Source of the DNA: Lachnospiraceae bacterium
GTDB lineage: Bacteria > Bacillota > Clostridia > Lachnospirales > Lachnospiraceae
Assembly: GCA_900766575.1 (NCBI GenBank)
Contig: CAAFVW010000169.1
Coordinates: 1-13,738, forward strand
Direction of reading: 5' to 3'
DNA: 13,738 bases
Below the pieces are notes generated by a model. The model saw only the letters and a list, made by a program, of their open reading frames with translations, was not told the DNA's origin and ran no database searches. Shown here one piece after another: positions 6,376-11,816 of the stretch; the stretch's first letter is position 1; the number at the start of each line of letters is the position of its first letter. Both the position numbers and the translations under genes were made by a program.

Positions 6376-7701
6376 TTATGCCCGGATGCAATTTTTCATC
6401 CAGGTCTTTACCCGGCGTTTCAGGACATTGGCCTCCAGAGGGGCCAGCAGCAGATCCTGGATATTCTCCGTCTCCAACGCACATTTCATCTGGGTCAGTT
6501 CTCCCTCTTTGCAAATAGCGACCATGGAAAAATCCTGTTCCTCTGACAATTTTTCCATCTGTTTCCAAATCGCCCTTCCATCGTCCTCTTCCCCGGAGAC
6601 ATCTACAAACAGAGGCAGGCGCCCATCGTAATCCTCCCGCTGTAAACATTGTCTGATTTCATCTATCGACGTCACCTTTTCCAGGTGTACGGAACCGGGC
6701 AGGGCAAATTCCAGCATACTGGTAACATTTCTTGAACCGGACCACACGATTGCCTGCAATTTCTGATCCGGAGTCTGATTTTCTTCGCCAAACACACTGT
6801 AGCGCCCTTTTCCGGATTTTTTGGAAACATAAAGTGCCTGATCCGCCTTAGCTACCAGATCATCATAGCAATGATCCTCCGGTCCGGAGAATGCCATTCC
6901 CACGCTGATGGATATATTCTCCGGTATGGATAAGTTTTCTTTATATTTTACCAGATTCACCAGATTCTCTGCCTTAATCAGCGCAATCTCCTGGGAAGGA
7001 ATATCTGCCATTAACACTACAAACTCGTCGCCGCCGACTCTTCCCACATAATCCGTACTGCGGAACTGTGAGGAAATCACTCCCGCTATAACGCTGATAA
7101 CATGGTCACCCATGGTATGTCCGTAAACATCATTTACCGACTTGAAATTATCAATATCTATTTCCATCAAAGCATGCAGACCATCTTCATGCTCCGTCAA
7201 TGTCTTCGCGATCAGCTTTTCGACGGTCATTTTGTTGAACAGACTGGTCATTTCATCGATCTGAGATTTGGTCTTCCAGGCTTTCTGCTCATCCAGGCTG
7301 AGCTGCAGTCTCCGCTTTACTCCCAGAGTATTATTGATACGGGAAAGTGCGACACGGGCATCCACCGGTTTGATGATAAATTCATCTGCTCCTAGGGCAA
7401 AAGCATCCGACTGGGAAGCTACGGACTCTGTATTGGTCAGAACAATGGCCGGTGTATCCTTGAAGCCTTCCATGCTCTGTCTGCGGCGCAGCACTTCGAA
7501 ACCGTCAATGCCCGGCATGACCAGATCCAGCAGAACCAGATCAATGGCATCACTTTCCTTCTCCATGATCTGAATACATTCTTCACCGGAAACAGCCTCT
7601 GCGAAATTAAAGTACTCCCCGAGAGACTGTCTGATCACTACTCTTTGAAATTTGGAATCATCAACGATCAATAATGTTTCTTTCTTTTGTAAACTACTCA
7701 T
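6376..7701 (-). CDS. REC-GGDEF diguanylate cyclase with degenerate C-terminal receiver
   Basis: Response regulator predicted to make cyclic di-GMP from two GTP, 441 aa, cytosolic. The N-terminal receiver (8-125) is complete: acidic pair Asp14-Asp15, phosphoacceptor Asp59 in LLDLVMPGIDG, Thr89 and Lys111. After a short coiled linker, the GGDEF domain (about 146-305) has DIDNFKSVND (182-191), GHTMGD (194-199) and an intact active-site GGDEF (223-227). An inhibitory I-site RSTD (214-217) stands five residues before it, so product feedback is expected. Residues 314-435 keep a receiver-like alternation of strands and helices but lack the conserved Lys (Ala420 in LLAPLEA). The ATG has AGGAT ten bases upstream. 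No sensor kinase is adjacent, so the input is unknown. The gene has its own promoter and terminator. Confidence 0.92.
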   Translation of the reverse strand: MSSLQKKETLLIVDDSKFQRVVIRQSLGEYFNFAEAVSGEECIQIMEKESDAIDLVLLDLVMPGIDGFEVLRRRQSMEGFKDTPAIVLTNTESVASQSDAFALGADEFIIKPVDARVALSRINNTLGVKRRLQLSLDEQKAWKTKSQIDEMTSLFNKMTVEKLIAKTLTEHEDGLHALMEIDIDNFKSVNDVYGHTMGDHVISVIAGVISSQFRSTDYVGRVGGDEFVVLMADIPSQEIALIKAENLVNLVKYKENLSIPENISISVGMAFSGPEDHCYDDLVAKADQALYVSKKSGKGRYSVFGEENQTPDQKLQAIVWSGSRNVTSMLEFALPGSVHLEKVTSIDEIRQCLQREDYDGRLPLFVDVSGEEDDGRAIWKQMEKLSEEQDFSMVAICKEGELTQMKCALETENIQDLLLAPLEANVLKRRVKTWMKNCIRA

Positions 7702-7774
7702 GGCTGTCAGATCCTGCTTTCCGTATCATACCCATGTAAGATATCATACTCTTATAGTATATCCGACAGCCATG
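7699..7774. repeat. 10-bp inverted repeat spanning the cyclase promoter and start codon
   Basis: CATGGCTGTC (7699-7708) contains the cyclase start codon (complement of CAT). Its perfect inverted copy GACAGCCATG (7765-7774) lies between the predicted -35 and -10 hexamers of the cyclase promoter. Confidence 0.75.
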
Positions 7775-7784
7775 CGCCCGTCAA
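7756..7784 (-). promoter_or_regulatory. Promoter of the diguanylate cyclase gene
   Basis: Minus-strand TTGACG (7784-7779), a 17-bp spacer and TATACT (7761-7756) closely match the housekeeping-sigma consensus. The predicted start is near 7749, about 48 bases before the ATG. The leader contains two copies of GTATGATA (7749-7742 and 7731-7724). Confidence 0.75.
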
Positions 7785-7798
7785 TTTGAAATATTCAC

Positions 7799-7822
7799 TT
7801 TTTACAGTCCTTTTTACAGTCC
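7799..7822 (-). repeat. 12-bp tandem duplication over the stop of the DUF4428/SHOCT gene
   Basis: TTTTTACAGTCC occurs twice back to back (7799-7810 and 7811-7822). The right copy holds the stop codon. Because 12 is a multiple of three, the left copy gives a second in-frame TAA four codons later. Confidence 0.85.
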
Positions 7823-8770
7823 CAGTAGCTGTTTCTTCTTCGCTTCAAACTCCTCTGCTGTGATAACGCCGGCATCCATCAATGCCTTATACTTAGGCAA
7901 TGCCACAGTCGGATCCTCTGTCTGTACAGGTGCGGCCTGTGGTGCACTCTGAGTGCCCTGGCTCTGTGCGGAGGCATGAGGATCTATTACCTGTTCCTGC
8001 GCCTGCGGATCGATCAACTGCATCAGATTCTGTGCCAGTGCGTGCAGTTCCTCTGTCTTCTGCGTATAATCATCCAGATAATCAATGGTACTGGGATGAT
8101 CGCTGTTGAATTTCGGTGCACCCGTCTCCTTATAGAAGTTCTTCCAGTAAGGATGCTCCAGGATGATCTCCACTGCAAATTTGTCTACCGGATTAGGTAC
8201 ATTGAAATCCGGTTCTGTTACCCGGTCCCTGAAATCTCTGTCATTATCCCTGCCGTTCTGCTCTCTGTTGCGCTCCATCTCTGCCATGATCTCATACTCA
8301 TGCCGCAGCATCTTGTATTCTTCAATCCTGGGCTTCAATTCTTTTAACCGTTCCCTGATATCGCTCTTGTAGCTCCGGAAGTTCCCCTTTTCTCCCTCAA
8401 ATAATACTTCGCCATCCTCTAAAATGCGGAAAGAGCTGATATTTGCAGGTTCCATGGCAAATACCGCTTCGCCGTCTCCGAGACGTAGCAGCTGATGATC
8501 CAGATCCAACAATAACGCTCCTTTAAAAAAGCCGAAATTATAGCGATAAGTCTCTGTAAAGCTGTCGCGTAACAGCTTGTTCGCATCATGGAGGTTGATA
8601 TATTCCCGAAAATCATCCACCGTCATGCCATCCTGTACACCGTCCGGTAGATTGATTTTGCCTGCGCACTCCTTACACAGATTCTGTCCATCCACTGCCG
8701 ATGCCAAAAGTCTCGGTGTTGGGCTTCCACAGATCGGGCATAATTTTTTGTTGTTTGTAAATAATCCCAT
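7814..8770 (-). CDS. DUF4428 zinc-ribbon protein with C-terminal SHOCT domain
   Basis: Protein of 318 aa with no signal peptide or membrane segment. The N-terminus is a treble-clef-like zinc ribbon of the DUF4428 type: Cys11, Cys14, Cys32 and Cys35, with the VDGQNLC segment between them. Residues 75-135 are a beta-rich domain with the repeated pattern of a PH- or DUF4429-like fold (my inference). Residues 135-185 are highly charged and probably coiled. A Gln/Ala/Pro-rich linker (255-288) leads to a SHOCT domain (291-318: LPKYKALMDAGVITAEEFEAKK), a short oligomerisation module found at the ends of many envelope-stress proteins. An AAGGAGG site lies eight bases before the ATG. It follows the LemA-like gene after 29 bp, so the two are almost certainly co-transcribed. 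Function unknown. Confidence 0.85.
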   Translation of the reverse strand: MGLFTNNKKLCPICGSPTPRLLASAVDGQNLCKECAGKINLPDGVQDGMTVDDFREYINLHDANKLLRDSFTETYRYNFGFFKGALLLDLDHQLLRLGDGEAVFAMEPANISSFRILEDGEVLFEGEKGNFRSYKSDIRERLKELKPRIEEYKMLRHEYEIMAEMERNREQNGRDNDRDFRDRVTEPDFNVPNPVDKFAVEIILEHPYWKNFYKETGAPKFNSDHPSTIDYLDDYTQKTEELHALAQNLMQLIDPQAQEQVIDPHASAQSQGTQSAPQAAPVQTEDPTVALPKYKALMDAGVITAEEFEAKKKQLLGL

Positions 8771-8799
8771 AACTTTAGCCTCCTTAAAATATATATAGC

Positions 8800-9327
8800 T
8801 TACATGATCTCAATCATTTTTTTCCGATGAAACCCACAGATTCCCGCTGCCATACGATCCGGCATCTTATGAAACATCCCATTATAGCTTTCCACGGAAT
8901 CGTTATAGATCAGTTCGCTGGTCTCCACCATATGTTCATAGCTTTTCGCTGCTTTCCAGTACTTCTGATAGGTCTCCTGTGTCTGCAAAAGCGGCATACT
9001 TTCCGAGATCTCTGCAATTTTATTCTGTACTTTTAATAATTCTCTCTGTCGTTCTGATATCCACTCCGGCTGCCGTGCTTCTCCGCCATCCTGTGCATTC
9101 TCCAGAGAACATCTCATCTCCTGTAAGAGTTCTGCATCAATGACATCTTTCAAAAGCTCCGTCAAGCCTTCCAGCGCTTCCCGTTCGGCGGAAAGCTGTA
9201 CCAGTGTCTGATGTAAGGCATTGCGGATATTTTCTTCCTGCATCTCCAGTTTACGCCACACCGACAATACCCAGGCTCCAAAAAGGGAGGCAAGCAACAT
9301 TACGATAATTACAATTTCTATCGTCAT
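8800..9327 (-). CDS. Divergent LemA-like membrane protein
   Basis: Protein of 175 aa with one N-terminal membrane segment (about 3-24) and a long helical domain. The C-terminal stretch YNDSVESYNGMFHKMPDRMA (141-160) followed by GF matches the conserved end of LemA proteins (YN..V..YN......P...IA...GF). The region after the membrane helix (RKLEMQEENIRNAL.....L...R) fits the LemA first helix weakly, and the usual RR.DLIPNLV motif is not recognisable. LemA proteins are helical bundles of unclear function attached to membranes, often linked to envelope-stress loci. GGGAGG stands five bases before the ATG. It sits between the lipoprotein (53-bp gap) and DUF4428/SHOCT (29-bp gap) genes. Confidence 0.75.
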   Translation of the reverse strand: MTIEIVIIVMLLASLFGAWVLSVWRKLEMQEENIRNALHQTLVQLSAEREALEGLTELLKDVIDAELLQEMRCSLENAQDGGEARQPEWISERQRELLKVQNKIAEISESMPLLQTQETYQKYWKAAKSYEHMVETSELIYNDSVESYNGMFHKMPDRMAAGICGFHRKKMIEIM

Positions 9328-9380
9328 TTCTTCCCTCCCCTTTTCCTTCTTTCTACTTTTCCAATATTTCCTGCTGTGTT

Positions 9381-9929
9381 TTACTGTACAAAATAAAGTC
9401 CGTCATAACCATTCATATCAGACATGGCGATCAGTGTCACGGTATCACCTACCTGAGACAAAAAGCCTGCGTAAGTAATCTCTGTTCCTCCGAAATCCAG
9501 GGTCATCTTAATAGCAGTGTTATCATCGGAATACTCATATGTACCTTCTGCATTTCCGCCACCCTGTACCATGGTAACTGCACCGTCTTCACCGAATACC
9601 AGCTGTAAAGTACCGCCGTAAGTCTCCAGTGTTGCATTCAGATCCTCTTCCTCCATTTCAACACCGTCAATCATACCGCCTGCAAAATTCCATTCCGTGC
9701 CACTCAGATCCGGAATCTCCATAACCTCCACCTGTAACAGGGGGCCACCCTCTGCTTCTATATCTGTCTCTGCAACAGTCTCCGCCGGAGTTTCTGCCGC
9801 CTCTGTGGTCTGTACCTCTACTGTTACTTCTGCATTGGTGTTCTCCACAACCACTTCTTCCTCACCGCAGGCTGCTAATGACATTGCCAGTACCAGGCCC
9901 ATAACGCATGTGATCACTTTTCTCTTCAT
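9381..9929 (-). CDS. Secreted lipoprotein of unknown function
   Basis: Protein of 182 aa. The signal peptide MKRKVITCVMGLVLAMSLAAC has a lipobox LAAC with Cys21 as the lipidated residue. A Glu/Thr/Val/Ala-rich acidic linker (22-62) follows, then a beta-rich domain (about 70-182) beginning IPDLSGTEWNF. It shows repeating strand-turn patterns (GGTLQLVFGEDGAVTM, GTYEYSDDNTAIKM, GDTVTLIA) like small lipocalin- or META-like folds. The fold is my inference and no family is recognised with confidence. The frame is open upstream to 10118, but the ATG at 9929 has AAGGAG nine bases before it and starts the signal peptide, while the extension is made of the DNA repeats described separately. Expected on the outer face of the membrane. 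Confidence 0.88.
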   Translation of the reverse strand: MKRKVITCVMGLVLAMSLAACGEEEVVVENTNAEVTVEVQTTEAAETPAETVAETDIEAEGGPLLQVEVMEIPDLSGTEWNFAGGMIDGVEMEEEDLNATLETYGGTLQLVFGEDGAVTMVQGGGNAEGTYEYSDDNTAIKMTLDFGGTEITYAGFLSQVGDTVTLIAMSDMNGYDGLYFVQ

Positions 9930-9973
9930 AATATTCTTCTCCTTCCAGCAACAGTTTTCTGTTGTCTGAAAGA

Positions 9974-10000
9974 ATTGTACCCTATTTTTCCATTGGAAAA
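9974..10000 (-). promoter_or_regulatory. Putative activator-dependent promoter of the lipoprotein gene, with dyad
   Basis: Minus-strand TACAAT (9979-9974) is a near-consensus -10, but no acceptable -35 lies 16-18 bp upstream. In that place stands a perfect dyad, TTTTCCA-T-TGGAAAA (9986-10000). The predicted start is near 9967, giving a short leader to the ATG at 9929. A weak -35 with direct repeats just upstream is typical of activated promoters. Confidence 0.5.
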
Positions 10001-10007
10001 CCATTTT

Positions 10008-10049
10008 TGACATGAATCGACCCGAAAATGACATGAATCGACCGGAGAA
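10008..10049 (-). promoter_or_regulatory. Two 21-bp direct repeats, candidate LytTR operator
   Basis: TGACATGAATCGACC occurs at 10008-10022 and 10029-10043. Including the six bases after each copy, the units are 21 bp and match at 19 of 21 positions. LytTR regulators typically bind two direct half-sites about two helical turns (21-22 bp) apart. Relative to the predicted lipoprotein start the pair lies at about -41 to -82, the position of a class I/II activator site. The LytTR gene ends 28 bp away. Confidence 0.65.
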
Positions 10050-10064
10050 GGTGTTCTCCGGTCG
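10039..10064 (-). terminator. Hairpin after the LytTR regulator gene, possible weak terminator
   Basis: CGACCGGAGAA (10039-10049) and TTCTCCGGTCG (10054-10064) form a perfect 11-bp stem with a 4-base loop, 13 bases after the regulator stop codon. On the minus strand it is followed by ATTCATGTCATTTTC, an interrupted rather than clean U-tract, so termination may be partial. Confidence 0.6.
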
Positions 10065-10077
10065 TGGCCGCTTAAAA

Positions 10078-10815
10078 TTATTCAAGAATTGTCTGATTTT
10101 TTTCAAAGAAATAATCAAAGAATCTGTCTTTCAGTTCCGAATTTTTTCCATGTGGGATCGGAATCTCGGTACCATCGCACATTGTGACGGTCTTACTGGA
10201 AATATTCTGCACATATGCTAAATTCACAAGGTAAGACCTGTGGCAGCGAATAAAGCAATCATAATCCTTGAGCTGTTCGCACAGATCATCCAGTCTTCCT
10301 GCGCTGTCCAGGACAACTCCGTCCTGCCTGTGAAACAATAAGGTACGTCCCATCACTTCACAATACAGCAGCTTGTCCAGATCCATTCTGGTGATTCCTG
10401 ACTTGCTGCGCAGGATCAGGCTCTTTTCTTCATTCCTGCGGCACTCCGAGAGCACCGAATCCATCAGGCGGTAGAAGCTTTCCTGCCAGATCGGCTTCAG
10501 CTGGTAAAAATAAGCACCTACCGAATAGGAGTCCACCGCATATTCCGCCGAGGATGTCAGAAATATGATCTTCACCAAAGTATCATATTTCCTGATCTCC
10601 TTTGCGGTGCTGATCCCATCCTGTCCCGGCATCAGTACATCCAGGAAAATAATATCAAGCTTAGTTCCCCGCTCTACCTCTGCCAGCAGCTCCAGCGGAC
10701 TGTGAAACGCCGCATAAGCTATATCCTGATTTCTTTCCACCCGATATCTGTCCATCAATATGCTTAATTCCTTCAGCACTGACAGGTCATCATCACAAAA
10801 AGCTATTTTTATCAT
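10078..10815 (-). CDS. LytTR-family response regulator
   Basis: DNA-binding response regulator of the AgrA/LytR/VirR class, 245 aa. The receiver domain (1-120) has acidic Asp8-Asp9-Asp10, phosphoacceptor Asp59 in FLDVLMPGQDG, Thr87 and Lys107-Pro108. The LytTR DNA-binding domain (about 132-235) is recognised from LILRSKSGITRMDLDKLLYC, the FIRCHRSYLVNLAYV segment (188-202) and the late PIPHGKNSELKDRF. AAAGGA stands a few bases before the ATG. Such regulators usually sit beside an HPK10-type histidine kinase. None is in this window, so the gene looks orphaned. Its likely local target is the direct-repeat site next to its 3' end, in front of the lipoprotein gene. Confidence 0.93.
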   Translation of the reverse strand: MIKIAFCDDDLSVLKELSILMDRYRVERNQDIAYAAFHSPLELLAEVERGTKLDIIFLDVLMPGQDGISTAKEIRKYDTLVKIIFLTSSAEYAVDSYSVGAYFYQLKPIWQESFYRLMDSVLSECRRNEEKSLILRSKSGITRMDLDKLLYCEVMGRTLLFHRQDGVVLDSAGRLDDLCEQLKDYDCFIRCHRSYLVNLAYVQNISSKTVTMCDGTEIPIPHGKNSELKDRFFDYFFEKNQTILE

Positions 10816-10888
10816 TGGTTTTCCTTTAAGTACGATGCGAACATTTCATCGCACCCATCCGACATATTTTTCCACTCTTGCTCTTCAT

Positions 10889-10918
10889 ATTATATGCGTA
10901 CATTACGGTAGGATGCAA
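10889..10918 (-). promoter_or_regulatory. Putative promoter of the LytTR regulator gene
   Basis: Minus-strand TATAAT (10894-10889) is a perfect -10. TTGCAT (10918-10913) is an 18-bp spacer upstream and only half matches the -35 consensus. The predicted start is near 10882, about 66 bases before the ATG. The spacer contains CCTACCGTA, which recurs inverted upstream of the deacetylase gene. Confidence 0.5.
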
Positions 10919-10928
10919 GGATAATTTA

Positions 10929-11654
10929 TCAGTCAAACAGAAGCTCTTCCACCGTCACAAACTGAAATCCCTCTCCCTGCAAAGCATCTATCACTTCCAG
11001 CGCCGCGATAACGGAAGTATCATAATAGTCATGCATCAGGATGATATCCCCATCTCCTGCTTTCTCCACTACCCTGGCTGCAATGTATTCTGCATTGTGG
11101 GAGCACCAGTCCAAAGGATCAATATTCCACAATACCGGAAACATATTCAGTTCCTTCTCAAAGCTTTTATCCCAGCTGCCGTAGGGCGGCCGGACGAAAC
11201 TGACTTTCTCTCCGGTGATCTCTTCTAATATCTCATTCGTCCTCACCAGTTCCTCCCGGAAAGCTTCCCGGTTACGGGAAGTCAACTGTATATGACTGTA
11301 AGTATGGTTGCCGATCAGGTGCCCTTCTTCCTGTTCTCTTCGGATAATCTCCGGATAATTCTCCGCATTCTCCCCGGTCACGAAAAAAGTAGCTACCACA
11401 TTCCGTTCTTTCAGTCCGTCCAAAAGCTGCTCCGTGTACTTCGGATGCGGTCCGTCATCAAAAGTCAGGGCAATCTTCTGAACAAGTTCTTCCTCACAGT
11501 TGACATCTGCTGCCAGGGTTTCCCGTAATCCCTGAATTTTTTCCTCCCTGGTATCCAATTGCCTATCCCCTGCATATTGCCTTGTTCCCACTACCAAGCA
11601 TAATATGCCCATGACCACATCAAAGATCAGAATACCCACCAACACTTTTCTCAT
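10929..11654 (-). CDS. Membrane-anchored polysaccharide deacetylase, carbohydrate esterase family 4
   Basis: NodB-homology deacetylase, 241 aa, which removes N- or O-acetyl groups from a wall or surface polysaccharide, often peptidoglycan. A single N-terminal membrane segment (about 4-23) anchors it outside. All five CE4 motifs are present: TFDDGP (64-69, catalytic base Asp66 and metal Asp67), HTYSH (117-121, metal His117 and His121), RPPYG (155-159), DPLDW (179-183) and LMHD (206-209). A full catalytic set suggests activity. The ATG at 11654 is preferred. A TTG two codons upstream has a GGCGG-like site five bases before it and is a real alternative. No clear terminator follows, but the LytTR gene downstream has its own predicted promoter. 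The exact substrate cannot be told. Confidence 0.93.
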   Translation of the reverse strand: MRKVLVGILIFDVVMGILCLVVGTRQYAGDRQLDTREEKIQGLRETLAADVNCEEELVQKIALTFDDGPHPKYTEQLLDGLKERNVVATFFVTGENAENYPEIIRREQEEGHLIGNHTYSHIQLTSRNREAFREELVRTNEILEEITGEKVSFVRPPYGSWDKSFEKELNMFPVLWNIDPLDWCSHNAEYIAARVVEKAGDGDIILMHDYYDTSVIAALEVIDALQGEGFQFVTVEELLFD

Positions 11655-11745
11655 TGCCAAGTCATCCGCCTGTCAACTTTCATCCCAAATATATGCATGA
11701 GAACACTCCGCAATTCCTACCGTAGCAATTCGTTCCGAAATCAAG

Positions 11746-11785
11746 TAAAGGAAGATCCGCCTTTTCTGTTCCGGATCTTCCTTTA
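11746..11785 (-). terminator. Terminator-like hairpin after the chemoreceptor gene
   Basis: TAAAGGAAGATCCG (11746-11759) and CGGATCTTCCTTTA (11772-11785) are a perfect 14-bp inverted repeat around 12 bases, 31 bases after the chemoreceptor stop. The T-rich end lies partly inside the stem and is followed by CTTGATTTC on the minus strand. It probably ends that transcript and isolates the deacetylase gene. Confidence 0.75.
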
Positions 11786-11816
11786 ACTTTTATCTCCTTC
11801 TTATAGACACTTATGC

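Noticed and set aside
7702..7798. Cyclic di-GMP riboswitch before the diguanylate cyclase
   Set aside because: The leader is only about 48 bases and shows no GEMM-type conserved core or tetraloop-receptor segments.
9930..10118. In-frame upstream extension of the lipoprotein gene containing a repeated SGRFMS peptide
   Set aside because: The peptide repeat is only the translation of the 21-bp DNA repeats. The signal peptide and ribosome binding site place the real start at 9929.
10813..10860. Inverted CGATG/CATCG arms upstream of the LytTR regulator
   Set aside because: Only five base pairs, so expected by chance in a gap this size.
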